A stretch of DNA of 64,000 nt, taken from assembly GCA_029555205.1 (NCBI GenBank), contig JAKPTB010000151.1, forward strand, positions 33,415 to 97,414. The letters run 5' to 3'. Numbering within the stretch: position 1 is the first letter of the stretch; each line of letters opens with the position of its first letter. Both the position numbers and the translations under genes were made by a program. Of the stretch, positions 1 to 9,009 are shown one piece after another. Under the pieces are notes generated by a model. It saw nothing but the letters and a program-made list of their open reading frames with translations, was not told the origin of the DNA and made no database searches. The DNA comes from Bacillota bacterium. Lineage in GTDB: Bacteria; Bacillota; Desulfotomaculia; Desulfotomaculales; Pelotomaculaceae.

Positions 1-322
1 TTAGAACATCGCCGGGGTATTCCCTTTTGCAGACGGCCCCGATAATAAGACCTTCCGGCAGTTCTGTGGGCAGGTCTTTCATACTGTGAACCGCTAAATC
101 GATTTCCTTAGCAAGAAGGGCCACTTCCAGTTCTTTGGTAAAGAGGCCCTTGCTACCAATTTTCGCCAGGGCTACATCCAGGATGTTGTCTCCAAGGGTG
201 CGAATTCCCTGAATACGATAATTGTATTCAGGACAGGACTCCTTTAGCCTGTCCACCACCCACCGGGCCTGCCACATGGCAAGTTTGCTCTCCCTGGTGC
301 CCACGACAATTTCCTGCTTCAT
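1..322 (-). CDS. hemC: Porphobilinogen deaminase (hydroxymethylbilane synthase), 5' part only
   Basis: Converts four porphobilinogen units to hydroxymethylbilane in cytosolic tetrapyrrole synthesis. The minus-strand frame opens with an ATG at 322-320 and runs open to the window edge, so only about 107 N-terminal residues are visible. They carry the family signatures [12 protein letters not shown] near residue 7, [11 protein letters not shown] near residue 60 and [11 protein letters not shown] near residue 79. The gene lies 52 bp downstream of hemA in the same direction, consistent with a heme/siroheme operon. The dipyrromethane-binding cysteine would be beyond the edge and cannot be checked. 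Confidence 0.95.
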   Translation of the reverse strand, partial: MKQEIVVGTRESKLAMWQARWVVDRLKESCPEYNYRIQGIRTLGDNILDVALAKIGSKGLFTKELEVALLAKEIDLAVHSMKDLPTELPEGLIIGAVCKREYPGDVL

Positions 323-374
323 TTCGGCCTCCAAATATGCATTGATTGTTTATGCTACCCCTTGCTTGTTTATA

Positions 375-1709
375 TTACCCCTTTTTAAGCACCAGGGGCT
401 TTTCCGGATGTTCAGAAAGCCTTTGCTTTTTAGGCTTCTGGCCCGGTACATCCAGGTTGAAAAGGTTTTGCAGAATTTCAGTATACAGGTGTCCCTCCGT
501 GGTAAGAGCATACCTTTTCAGCTGAATCACGGGGAGATGAAGGATCTGGTTGACAATGGAGTTGGCCAGGGAGTAGATCACCTTCCGGTCATGTTCCGAA
601 AGCTCGCCAAGACGGTTTAAGGCACGTTTTAACTCCTTCTGCTTAATCTCTTCTCCCCACTTTTTCAAAGCTGAAATGGTGGGCACGATAAACTGCGTTC
701 CCAGCCACTTCATGAACTCCTCCAGCTCTTCTTCAATGATCTCCTCCGCTCTGATCGCGGCCTTCCTGCGCTCAGCCAGGTTCTTGTCCACCACAACATT
801 TAAATCATCTATATCAAAAAGGCTGACACCTTCAATTTGTCCAACCTCGGCTTCAATATCCCGGGGTACGGCAATATCAATCATAAATATTTTGCGCCCC
901 CGCCTTTTTTCCATGACCTGCCTCATCTCTTCCGCCCTCACCACACAGTGGTTTGCAGAGGTGCAGCTGATCACAATATCCGCTTCTTCCATGTAACGGT
1001 ACAATTCACTGAACTTGACCGCCCTGCCGTTGAACTGCTCCGCCAGGGCCGTCGCCCGGTCAAAGGACCGGTTTGATACAATCACCCCGGTTACACCGTT
1101 GGCCACCAGGTACCTGGCTGTGAGTTCACTCATTTTGCCGGCGCCGATAATGAGTACGGACCGTTTTTCCAGACCGTCCAGATAGCTCCTGGCCAACTCC
1201 ACGGCAGCGTAGCTTATGGATACCGGGTTCTGGTCAATGCCCGTTTCCGTGCGCACACGCTTCCCCACCGTAATTGCCTGCTGAAACAGTGTATTTAAGA
1301 CCCGGTTGGTAGATCCGTATTCAACTGCTTCCTGGTAGGCTGAACGTACCTGTCCCAGGATCTGGGTTTCCCCCAGAAGCATTGAATCCAGACCTGCGGC
1401 AACACGGAAAATATGACGGATTGTATCGTACAGAGTGTGGCAGTAGGTATAGTTTTTAATCTGGGAGATATCTACTTTGGACCAGTGGGATAAAAAATCC
1501 CAGATGGCGTTCATACCTTCATCCATTTCCGTGGTTGCAGCATAAATTTCAGTTCTGTTGCAGGTGGATAAAATGGCGCAACCTTCAATAACGGGGTATT
1601 CTTTCAGCCGCAAAAGAGCTTCTTTTAGGTGGCTACCTGCAAAGGACAGCTTTTCCCGCACCTCCACAGGGGCTGTCCTGTGGTTAAGGCCTACAACCGC
1701 AATAAGCAT
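375..1709 (-). CDS. hemA: Glutamyl-tRNA reductase
   Basis: Reduces glutamyl-tRNA to glutamate-1-semialdehyde, the first committed step of the C5 pathway to tetrapyrroles. The 444-residue protein has the N-terminal catalytic domain with [15 protein letters not shown] near residue 7 and the catalytic cysteine in STCNRTE (Cys50). The [11 protein letters not shown] segment follows, then a Rossmann fold ([15 protein letters not shown]) for NADPH and a C-terminal helical dimerisation region. Length is normal for the family. The ATG at 1709 has a good AAAGGAGAGG ribosome site and lies inside the 3' end of the precorrin-2 dehydrogenase gene (26 bp overlap), indicating translational coupling. hemC follows. 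Confidence 0.97.
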   Translation of the reverse strand: MLIAVVGLNHRTAPVEVREKLSFAGSHLKEALLRLKEYPVIEGCAILSTCNRTEIYAATTEMDEGMNAIWDFLSHWSKVDISQIKNYTYCHTLYDTIRHIFRVAAGLDSMLLGETQILGQVRSAYQEAVEYGSTNRVLNTLFQQAITVGKRVRTETGIDQNPVSISYAAVELARSYLDGLEKRSVLIIGAGKMSELTARYLVANGVTGVIVSNRSFDRATALAEQFNGRAVKFSELYRYMEEADIVISCTSANHCVVRAEEMRQVMEKRRGRKIFMIDIAVPRDIEAEVGQIEGVSLFDIDDLNVVVDKNLAERRKAAIRAEEIIEEELEEFMKWLGTQFIVPTISALKKWGEEIKQKELKRALNRLGELSEHDRKVIYSLANSIVNQILHLPVIQLKRYALTTEGHLYTEILQNLFNLDVPGQKPKKQRLSEHPEKPLVLKKG

Positions 1710-2325
1710 TTACTAGCCTCTCCTTTACCTCAGCAACCCTGCCTTCTTTGAGGAGGCCGAGAACTCCGTCAGCGGCAAAGCTTTCAAGTATCTCTCTTTT
1801 TTTCTTCGGATCTTGAACGTTGCGAATGACATCCTCCCGGAGTTTCCCGACCAAATCCAGGTACTCTTGATATTGCGGTCCATAGATTAATTCCAGTTCT
1901 TCACGTATTTTCCTGGCCAGCATCGGACTCTTGCCATCCGTTGAAACTGCAATTGTCAGGGAACCACGCTTAACTATCGATGGTACAAAAAAATTCCCTT
2001 TGCGGGGATCGTCAACTATATTGACAAGCAGGTTGCGGGCAGTCCCCTCTTCCGCAACCTGCCGGTTAACTGTTTCCTGATTTGTTGAACCAATTACCAG
2101 GAAAACTCCCTCCAGGTCGGACGGGCGGAACTGACGCCTTTGGCAGTCAATTAAGCCTTCATCTGCAAGGTTTTCAAGTTCAGGGGTTATTTCCGGACTG
2201 ACAACCCGCACAAGTGCACCGCATTCCAGGAGCGACTTAACTTTGCGCTCGGCAACCGGTCCACCGCCAACAACCAGGCACAATTTTTGTGATAAATCCA
2301 GGAATAGGGGATAACGCCCGGGCAA
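1684..2325 (-). CDS. Precorrin-2 dehydrogenase / sirohydrochlorin ferrochelatase (Met8p/CysG N-terminal type)
   Basis: Oxidises precorrin-2 to sirohydrochlorin with NAD and may insert iron to give siroheme. The 213-residue protein begins with a Rossmann dinucleotide site ([12 protein letters not shown] near residue 16), followed by the family blocks [15 protein letters not shown] and [22 protein letters not shown]. It is the stand-alone form without the SUMT methyltransferase domain of enterobacterial CysG. The start is probably TTG at 2325, behind GGGTGG at 8 nt spacing. Its position just upstream of hemA matches the usual Firmicute hem operon. Confidence 0.93.
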   Translation of the reverse strand: MPGRYPLFLDLSQKLCLVVGGGPVAERKVKSLLECGALVRVVSPEITPELENLADEGLIDCQRRQFRPSDLEGVFLVIGSTNQETVNRQVAEEGTARNLLVNIVDDPRKGNFFVPSIVKRGSLTIAVSTDGKSPMLARKIREELELIYGPQYQEYLDLVGKLREDVIRNVQDPKKKREILESFAADGVLGLLKEGRVAEVKERLVNAYCGCRP

Positions 2326-2347
2326 GCTTACACCACCCTTTTGTTGA

Positions 2348-3313
2348 TTAAAACTTCCTCACCCCAACAAAATCGGCCGCCAAATGCAAGGTTAACCTGG
2401 TGGGAATATCCGGTAGATGCTTCAACTCTTCTTTTGCCTTCTTAATATACTTTAAGGCAATCTCAAAAGAATAGTCAATGGCGCCGCAGTCCTTGATTAT
2501 TCTGATGCATTCCTGAACCTCATCCTCGCTTTTATCTACTTTGTGAACGAGGATCTTCAGACGTTCCCTCTCTTCACTGCAGGCCAAGGCACGAATCACC
2601 GGAAGGGTAATAACCCCCTGACGCAGGTCTCCACCTACCGGCTTACCCAACTGGCTTTGCTCCGAAACCATATCCAGGATGTCATCGGTAATCTGGAAGG
2701 CCATGCCGATACCGTGCCCGTAGCGCCGCAGGGGCAGGTGAATGCTTCTCGGCGCCCCGCAGGCCACCGCACCCAACTGGGCGCTTGCTGCTATCAGAAG
2801 AGCAGTTTTGCGATTAATCCGGTACAGATAGTCCCTGAGGTTCTGTTGAACATTAAACGATGCGGATATTTGATGGATTTCACCCTCGCACATTTTTACG
2901 CTGGTATCGGACAGGACCTTTGAAATCAGCGGTATTTCTTCATAACGGGCAAGCAGGTTCAGTGATTTCGCAAAGAAGTAGGAGCCGATATGGATTGAAA
3001 TGCTGTTGCCCCACTTGGCTTTTACCGTAGGAATGCCGCGGCGGGTCATAGAAGCGTCTACAACATCGTCGTGAACCAGACTGGACATATGGATCAGTTC
3101 CATGGCAACAGCCAGCGGCAAAACCTTTTCCAGGTCATAATTATAGAATTTTGCACTGAACAGGATCAAGGCAGGCCTTAAACGCTTGCCGCCCGCATTC
3201 AGAAGATGGGTAGAAGTCTCCGTAAGAAGAGCATTTTGCGTGCGTACTACGGAATTAAGTTCTCTTTCCACCACCTGCAAGTCCTGCTTAATATCTCTAA
3301 AGAACTCCAGCAT
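2348..3313 (-). CDS. Polyprenyl (probably heptaprenyl) diphosphate synthase, large subunit type
   Basis: Trans-prenyltransferase that elongates isoprenoid chains for menaquinone side chains. Both aspartate-rich motifs are present: the first (FARM) as SSLVHDDVVDASMTRRG and the second (SARM) as AFQITDDILDMVSEQS. The preferred ATG at 3313 gives 321 residues and has GGTGGGG 8 nt upstream; an in-frame GTG at 3331 is the longer alternative. It precedes the siroheme/heme genes with 22 bp spacing, so it is probably the first gene of that operon. Chain length cannot be decided from the sequence alone. Confidence 0.9.
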   Translation of the reverse strand: MLEFFRDIKQDLQVVERELNSVVRTQNALLTETSTHLLNAGGKRLRPALILFSAKFYNYDLEKVLPLAVAMELIHMSSLVHDDVVDASMTRRGIPTVKAKWGNSISIHIGSYFFAKSLNLLARYEEIPLISKVLSDTSVKMCEGEIHQISASFNVQQNLRDYLYRINRKTALLIAASAQLGAVACGAPRSIHLPLRRYGHGIGMAFQITDDILDMVSEQSQLGKPVGGDLRQGVITLPVIRALACSEERERLKILVHKVDKSEDEVQECIRIIKDCGAIDYSFEIALKYIKKAKEELKHLPDIPTRLTLHLAADFVGVRKF

Positions 3314-3331
3314 CACTACATCCCCACCCAC

Positions 3332-3618
3332 TCACATCAAAAAAAACAAAATAATATCTCTATCGACATAAAAACTAATCTAGCATGCGCATTACCTTAG
3401 TAAAATATTCGCTGATTCAGGATGAAATCCTTCATCTTAACCGGGAAAATTGTTTGAAAAGTCCTTCCACTCCAAGCAATAGTGTTCTGCAATTTGTTAT
3501 TTATGATGTATTTTGATGTATTAAACATAATTTTGTCGAAAAAATTCAATTAATGTAATCCTTTCCGGCTCATAATAACCCGTGTTATCATGACCCGTTT
3601 TATGAAAAAGAACCTTTC
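3332..3618. other. Intergenic region between divergent polyprenyl synthase and tRNA-Sec
   Basis: AT-rich spacer with no convincing reading frame. It should hold the promoter of the minus-strand isoprenoid/heme operon, but I could not assign clear -35/-10 boxes. A direct repeat TGATGTATT occurs twice close together near 3503-3521. Confidence 0.5.
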
Positions 3619-3647
3619 TTGCCTGACTGCTCCTTTAATGTTATAAT
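3619..3647 (+). promoter_or_regulatory. Housekeeping promoter of tRNA-Sec
   Basis: TTGCCT at 3619-3624 and a perfect TATAAT at 3642-3647 are separated by exactly 17 bp. Transcription would start near 3654, about 26 nt before the mature tRNA. Confidence 0.75.
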
Positions 3648-3679
3648 GGTTGACGCAGTAATAATCAAGCTAATAATTC

Positions 3680-3777
3680 GGGGGTGGATGGTGCCTGGTG
3701 GTGCTCCTGGTCTTCAAAACCAGTCGTGGGGCAGCGCTCCTGTCCCTGGTGGGTTCGATTCCCACACACTCCCGCCA
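3680..3777 (+). tRNA. selC: tRNA-Sec (anticodon TCA)
   Basis: A 98-nt tRNA with a long acceptor stem (GGGGGTG pairing with CACTCCC), an anticodon stem CTGGT/ACCAG enclosing the loop CTTCAAA with anticodon TCA at 3714-3716, a very long variable arm and a T arm GTGGG-TTCGATT-CCCAC. CCA is encoded. These are the hallmarks of selenocysteine tRNA. It serves UGA decoding in the formate dehydrogenase gene 41 kb away in this window. selA and selB do not adjoin it here. Confidence 0.95.
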
Positions 3778-3785
3778 GAAAAATA

Positions 3786-3819
3786 AAGGCTTCCGGAATT
3801 CCGGAGGCCTTTTCGTTTT
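3786..3819 (+). terminator. Intrinsic terminator of tRNA-Sec
   Basis: An 11-bp stem (AAGGCTTCCGG / CCGGAGGCCTT, one G-T pair) around AATT is followed by a T-rich tract, 9 nt after the tRNA CCA end. Confidence 0.85.
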
Positions 3820-4049
3820 GGGTTGGATGGGAATTCATCCAACATTTTATTTTTGTCTTTAATTCTTGTTGGCTAGGCGAACGAATTCCCTCTTTTCCTA
3901 TCTGCTTTGAAAACGCAGGTAAGCAAAGGGGGTTTTCTATTTATAGCGAAAAGCTTCTATCTTGACCGGGGAGGCAGGAAGAACTATTTGGCGATTAATT
4001 ACATAAAATATTCCAGTATAAATTGTTAATTTGAAATGGAGGATTTTAA

Positions 4050-4688
4050 ATGACTAAAAGCATCGAAAAAACCCCTCAAAAGGATGCAAAGGAACCATGT
4101 AATACAACTGTTAATATCGTTTGTCCGCCAGGTTCCGGCAACCAGCAGAACGGCATCCGTAGTTGTCTGCCTCTCGAATTGGTTGAAAACGGTGGGTTTG
4201 AAAGTTTAGGTGTATTTACAAGATTTGCCGGTTGGAAAGAAGTAACAAATCATATTAGAATTGGTGATACTATTATTGCTTACGAGGGAGGAGTAAGTGC
4301 GTCTTTTAATGCTTTGCCAACAACTGATATTCAGACAAAGTCAGCGCGATTATTTCAAAACGTTACTGTAAATCCTGGCTGCTTCTTAGCTTTGAGCTTT
4401 GCTAATAATTTTTTTGAAGCAGGGACTGATTTTGAGGCATTACTATTTAGGGCAAGGGTATTCTACGATGGTTCAATCCAAACCAACTTAATAAATGTTG
4501 AAATTAATTATGATTCCGCCATCCAGGCCGGCACGGGATATGTTTTTCATCAAAGAGTTGCCGGCACACCCGTTCCATTAAATGTCTCTAATGTTACAGT
4601 GGAATTTACGGTAAAAATAACTGACAGAGGTACCCCAGAAACGTTTACTCAATTTTTTATTGACGGCGTATCACTCAGGACGGTATAA
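4050..4688 (+). CDS. Orphan single-domain protein with NGGFE jelly-roll signature (NTTRR-F1-like)
   Basis: A 212-residue protein of unknown function, with GGAGG 7 nt before the ATG. No signal peptide or membrane segment is visible. A short, polar, Cys-containing N-terminus is followed by LVENGGFES and a downstream W, then beta-strand-like segments to the end. The NGGFE...W opening is typical of galactose-binding-like or NTTRR-F1 domains, which in Firmicutes often head collagen-like spore-surface proteins; no collagen repeats are present here. A spore or cell-surface role is therefore only a guess. It sits alone between tRNA-Sec and mobile-element relics and is AT-richer than its neighbours, which suggests an accessory gene. 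Confidence 0.6.
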   Translation: MTKSIEKTPQKDAKEPCNTTVNIVCPPGSGNQQNGIRSCLPLELVENGGFESLGVFTRFAGWKEVTNHIRIGDTIIAYEGGVSASFNALPTTDIQTKSARLFQNVTVNPGCFLALSFANNFFEAGTDFEALLFRARVFYDGSIQTNLINVEINYDSAIQAGTGYVFHQRVAGTPVPLNVSNVTVEFTVKITDRGTPETFTQFFIDGVSLRTV

Positions 4689-4820
4689 GGATCATTTCAA
4701 AACCCACTCTACTCAGAAAAATAATAATGCTATAATCCACAAAAGACAACATTGAACAAGTCCAGCTCACTTCAAAAAAAGAAACCCGGCAGTAGAAGGC
4801 TGACGGTAAAACCCAATAAT

Positions 4821-5024
4821 TCAAGCTACCGGTTCAACGGTAACCTTATGACCAAGAGATTTCAGTTTCTTAATGGAGTGTTTGATGACGGTCTCACGCT
4901 TGTGTTCTTCATAATAAGTTGGACCAAGCTCAATATAGGGAAGAAATGTAGCTGCCTTGCAAAAGCCCATGGCGGAGCAAACCGTCAATCCATTCCGCAT
5001 CTTTGACGTCGAAAAGGAATTGTG
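4821..5024 (-). pseudogene. IS110-family transposase relic
   Basis: On the minus strand one frame reads DVKDAEWIDGLLRHGLLQGS (upstream part, ending near 4950), which matches the DEDD-type N-terminal region of IS110 transposases. A second frame reads ELGPTYYEEHKRETVIKHSI and continues through KKLKSLGHKVTVEPVA to a stop at 4821, matching the family's extreme C-terminus. The two are fused out of frame with the central part missing, so this is an internally deleted, inactive remnant. Confidence 0.75.
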
Positions 5025-5492
5025 TTTTCAAAAAAACGAATTAAATGTAGAAAAAGGAGAGGGCACTGTGTCTGCCTCTCCTTTAAATTGCATTCTGCTG
5101 AATATGTTCAGAGCAGAGGTTTAAAGACTGAAAGCATCTTACCATCTTCTACCAGTCAATTAATTTTTACCCATGCTATTATTGAACCCATGTCACAGTG
5201 CAATTTGATCACTTTTTGCAGTATCTTTTAGTACATTAGCCTGATGTTCATTTTTATTTCCTAGCAGCGCCAGCATACCAGCTATCAGTAATAACGGCAA
5301 CCCCGTTTTCATGACCGCCTTTTTCAAAAGCTATACGTAAAGTAACTAGAGTGCACAAACAAAAATTTTCAGCATGTCAAACCATAAACAGCATAGATAT
5401 TACGAGAAAAACGCTGCATTTACAAGAAAAATCCCTTATAATAGAGATTGTAGGTAGTCCTTGTCTGAATCTCTAAAATAAGGGAGATCAAA

Positions 5493-5675
5493 AATGCAGG
5501 ACAAGGATAAGCACAAAATCGACATTTATTCAATTGTTTAAGCCAATTTTAAGCAAGAACTTTTTTCAGCGACGCAAGGAGCTTAATGCCGACAAATACG
5601 TTAAGAAGTTAAAGACAACGCAATTAATTAGACTTCTGTCCCTAGCTCAAATTGAACAGCAAAGAGGCCTGCGGG
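5493..5675 (+). pseudogene. IS4-type (DUF4372) transposase N-terminal relic
   Basis: A start at 5493 with GGGAGATC upstream gives MQDKDKHKIDIYSIV and then a stop. A +2 frame from about 5534 continues with FKPILSKNFFQRRKELNADK and IRLLSLAQIEQQRGLRD, the typical N-terminal DUF4372 region of IS4-like transposases. The homology then ends, so the gene is both frameshifted and truncated. An RHS relic on the other strand abuts it. Confidence 0.65.
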
Positions 5676-5897
5676 ATCATAACAAAACCTGCCGATTACC
5701 TGCCCGCTGTTACCGGTCAGGGCAACGGTGCTGCCCCGGAGGTCGAAGTGGTAAGTCAGAAGATAATTTCTCGTGCTGTCTTCCTGCCCGATCAGGCCCA
5801 GTACGTAGATATACCAGCATTGGTTGTCCTGCTCCGTTGCGCTGAACAGCACCTGGCTCAGTACTGCCTCGGGATTAACGTTATAACATATGACCAA
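5628..5897 (-). pseudogene. RHS/YD-repeat protein fragment
   Basis: The minus-strand frame encodes YIYVLGLIGQEDS, then YHFDLRGSTVALTGNSGQV and GRFCYDPAGL. This is the RHS core repeat signature (YxYGLGLI, YHxDxxGSTxALTD, YxYDPFG) in slightly degraded form. No start or flanking repeats remain, so it is a fragment of a large secreted RHS-type toxin or wall protein. Confidence 0.65.
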
Positions 5898-5949
5898 CCT
5901 AGTCCCGCTTGCGGGCTAGTAGTTCAATTGTCGAAAAATTATATAAACA

Positions 5950-6933
5950 CTATTTCCATAAATCATCGAGAGTGCTGGCTTCTAACAACTTTGCATAGGA
6001 TGTATATCTCGGAGCTTGTGGTGCTTTACCTTTTGTTTTGCCGGAAAGCGTAATCTTTTTTATCGGTTTTGCATTACCTTTAAAGTATACAATGTATTTA
6101 TCGGTATCTTTATATTTCTCAATCCGCTCAACTTCAGCTATATGAGTTATTGCAGATATAGGAGCTACCTGGTACGCTGCAATATGCTTAATTTTGCTAA
6201 GCATCGCAGCCGATATCCGGATTTGATACCAACAGTTCTCTCCGATGAACACTTCCTTAAATCCCTCTTCTCTAGCAGGCACAACTATGGTATCCAAATC
6301 ATCTAAATCAGTAGATGTTGGTATGCCTTCTAAGATATCATTCTGGAAAGGGTTAAATCGATGTATTATTCTATCCTTTGAAATAAAGCTCTGGGCTTCA
6401 ATAATATCTGCTGATATTTTAATTTTTGAAAGAACCCTTGTCAGTTGTTCACTAGTCTCATTTATAACAATTATTACAGCAACTTCTTTGTCAAAAATTA
6501 AACAATCCAATAATTGGTTAATATTATTAAATCTCTTGGATAACTTAAAAAAATCATCAACTTTTTTACTCTTTATTGGATCTTTACTTATATCCTCGAT
6601 TAATATTGTTTTTATTTTATGCTTGCTTATTTCAGAAGAAATCGCAAAGCGTAAAACTTGCTCACCAATATGACCGTAAACATCGTGATTGCTAAGTTCT
6701 ATCTCAACAAAGTATAAGACCGGTTCATCGTGAAATTTTAAATCTAAATAGTACCCGTCTGGTATAGCAGCGCCTTCTTTAGATTTGCCTATCTTCTTTT
6801 TAATATCAAAATAAATTCCCTGTGATCCAAAAATCGTCTCTGCATTAGCAACTATCATTTTTTCATATTCTGCTTCATCCTCATATTGAAATTCATTGTA
6901 TAAAACACCTTCATTATCAACTAATTTATACAT
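5950..6933 (-). CDS. Uncharacterised protein downstream of BREX; possible degenerate PD-(D/E)XK fold
   Basis: A 327-residue cytosolic protein with no recognised family. The N-terminal third has an arrangement resembling restriction-like nucleases: IPDGYYLDLKF near residue 57, then VLYFVEIELSN about 15 residues later. The usual E-x-K lysine appears to be replaced by leucine. The C-terminal third is basic and hydrophobic with an SGKTKGKAPQAPRYTSYAKL stretch. It lies 32 bp downstream of brxL in the same direction and is clearly AT-richer than the BREX genes, so it may be a separately acquired accessory gene of the defence operon. Function is unknown. Confidence 0.6.
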   Translation of the reverse strand: MYKLVDNEGVLYNEFQYEDEAEYEKMIVANAETIFGSQGIYFDIKKKIGKSKEGAAIPDGYYLDLKFHDEPVLYFVEIELSNHDVYGHIGEQVLRFAISSEISKHKIKTILIEDISKDPIKSKKVDDFFKLSKRFNNINQLLDCLIFDKEVAVIIVINETSEQLTRVLSKIKISADIIEAQSFISKDRIIHRFNPFQNDILEGIPTSTDLDDLDTIVVPAREEGFKEVFIGENCWYQIRISAAMLSKIKHIAAYQVAPISAITHIAEVERIEKYKDTDKYIVYFKGNAKPIKKITLSGKTKGKAPQAPRYTSYAKLLEASTLDDLWK

Positions 6934-6965
6934 TATTCTTCCCCCTTTATCCCTTTGCTAGCTAC

Positions 6966-9002
6966 CTACTCCACCCCCAGAGCCTTAAAAACAGCATCCT
7001 CTGGTGACTGATAAAAGGATATTTGGAACCTGGCGAAAAGCTCCGGCGGCACAGTACCGATGTCGGCGGCCGAAGACATGGGCAGGAGGACCTTCTTGGC
7101 CCCGGCGTCAAAGCAGACCTGCAGCACATTGGCGAGCTCTTCTACCTTATTAATGGTGCCGCCAATGCTCATTGAGCCCAGGATGGCCAGCTGGCTCTGA
7201 CAAGGCCGGCTCACCCCGCCCGAGCACAGGGCGACAAAAGCCGCCAGCGCCAGTTCGGAGGTAAGCCCAACACCGTGGATATCCACCACATGCATCAGGT
7301 AGTCCTTGTTTGTGGTTGTTATAGAGCGGCTAATGCTTTTACTGTTGGCTTTAAAGAAGCGGAAGGCTGTATCAATGGCCTCTTTGGCTTCCCGGTAGGC
7401 TCCCAGGCCGGTTTTCTCGAACTTGCCTGAGCCGCTTACTACCTGGACCTCGATTTTGTAAGCTCCGATCATGCCTGATTTGCCGCGGCCGATGGTATAA
7501 ACATGTCCTGGTTTCCCAATGCCTTCCGGGATTATTTTACCGCCGCCCTGCTCCGGCACGGAAACAAATTCTTCGTTCAGGGTTTCATTGTCGATATAGG
7601 AAAAATGGACATCATAGAACTCCATGCCGCCGATTTTCTTGAGCTGTTCCTTAACCCGCCGCCTGCCCACCAGGGCATAGCGTAAAATTTCCTCTACCTC
7701 TTCCCGGCTAAAATCACCATTAGGATAGATGAGCTTAATCAGCCCGGAAACAGTCTTTCTGACCGCGATCACATCCCGCTGGTTGAGGTTTTGGCCGACC
7801 TTGAAGTAGCGGTCCAATGCGTCGGAAAAGGAACGTTTACGCATCTCCCTGAAGAATTCCGCTAGGTAGTCAGTAATAAAACCGTACATGTCGGTAAAGA
7901 ACTCCGGCCTGAATTTGGGTATTTCCCAACCGGGCAGGTAATAGTGCATCCGGTCAAAGAAAGCGGTGTCGTTAGCCATTGCTTCCGGAAACGGGTCAAA
8001 TAAATGAGAGGTCTTCAGCAGCACGTCAACACTCTGATTGATATTGCCCACGAAGACCATTGAAGCGGCTGCCGCTTTTTCCTCCCTGCCACGGGCAAAC
8101 GAGCCCGAGGCCATATAGTCCTTCATGATCTGGATGCCGTCTTTATCTTTAAAGGTAATTCCCGCAACTTCATCAAAGGCCACAGTATCCCACAGGCCAA
8201 CCAGGCCCACCTTCCTGGTGGACATGTTGTAAAACAGGTTAGCGACAGTGGTCTGGCCGCCGGAAACAAGGATCGAGTTGGGTGATATCTCCTTATATAT
8301 ATGGGACTTGCCGGTGTTTCTCGGTCCCAGTTCACACAGGTTATAATTATTCTCCACCAGGGGGATCATCCGGCACAACATGTGCCACCGTACCTCGTTG
8401 GAAAGCTGTGTGGGCTCCAGGCCGATGGACCTGATCAGGGCGTCGATCCACTCGTCTTTGGTAAAGTGCTCCCGTCCGGTTAAAATTTCGTCCAGATCCA
8501 GGTTGGGCATCTGGATGGGCGTGAGATTGCCGATACAAAAAGGGCTAACCCCCCGCTGCTCCTCATCAAAAAAGTAGTCCATCTTAATGATGCACCAAAT
8601 CCCGCCCGCCAGCAGTTTTTCATACTGCTTTACATAAGACGGGATAATGCTCACCCCTTTGATGCCCAGGTTGGAGAACTCAGCCTCATAAACGTCTTTC
8701 TTTTCATTTAGCTTGACCGTCAGCCTGTCGATCACGGTATATTTGCCCAGTTCCCTTATCTTGGACTTAACCTTTTCCGCCTCGTCAGGACGAACAAAGT
8801 TATCGGCCAGGATGCTTTTTACCCGCTCCACACCGTCCCGGATACTGTCCTCATCATCGGTGGCGCAGTACATGCCGAGCAGGTATTCCAGTACGTAGAC
8901 AGGCACATTGGCGCCTTCCTTGATCTTCTTGGTGAGGTCCTTGCGCACCACGCGGCCGGGAAAATATTGATTTAACTTAACACTTAATTCATCCATTTCC
9001 AT
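6966..9002 (-). CDS. brxL: BREX type 1 protein BrxL (AAA+ / Lon-like)
   Basis: Effector-side ATPase of type I BREX. Visible features are an N-terminal DUF4357-free helical region, an AAA+ core with Walker A GPRNTGKSH near residue 225 and FDEVAGITFKDKDG as Walker B, and a C-terminal Lon-protease-like domain with SQLAILGSMSIGGTINKVEE and GAKKVLLPMSSAADI. The preferred start is the ATG at 9002 (678 residues, the usual BrxL size), 7 bp after the pglZ stop. An in-frame ATG at 9041 would overlap pglZ. It ends the canonical brxA-B-C-pglX-pglZ-brxL order. Confidence 0.95.
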   Translation of the reverse strand: MEMDELSVKLNQYFPGRVVRKDLTKKIKEGANVPVYVLEYLLGMYCATDDEDSIRDGVERVKSILADNFVRPDEAEKVKSKIRELGKYTVIDRLTVKLNEKKDVYEAEFSNLGIKGVSIIPSYVKQYEKLLAGGIWCIIKMDYFFDEEQRGVSPFCIGNLTPIQMPNLDLDEILTGREHFTKDEWIDALIRSIGLEPTQLSNEVRWHMLCRMIPLVENNYNLCELGPRNTGKSHIYKEISPNSILVSGGQTTVANLFYNMSTRKVGLVGLWDTVAFDEVAGITFKDKDGIQIMKDYMASGSFARGREEKAAAASMVFVGNINQSVDVLLKTSHLFDPFPEAMANDTAFFDRMHYYLPGWEIPKFRPEFFTDMYGFITDYLAEFFREMRKRSFSDALDRYFKVGQNLNQRDVIAVRKTVSGLIKLIYPNGDFSREEVEEILRYALVGRRRVKEQLKKIGGMEFYDVHFSYIDNETLNEEFVSVPEQGGGKIIPEGIGKPGHVYTIGRGKSGMIGAYKIEVQVVSGSGKFEKTGLGAYREAKEAIDTAFRFFKANSKSISRSITTTNKDYLMHVVDIHGVGLTSELALAAFVALCSGGVSRPCQSQLAILGSMSIGGTINKVEELANVLQVCFDAGAKKVLLPMSSAADIGTVPPELFARFQISFYQSPEDAVFKALGVE

Positions 9003-9009
9003 ACCCCGC

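Noticed and set aside
3680..3777. Possibility that the TCA-anticodon tRNA is a suppressor or tRNA-Ser
   Set aside because: The 98-nt length, long acceptor and variable arms and the presence of a Sec-UGA enzyme fit tRNA-Sec far better.
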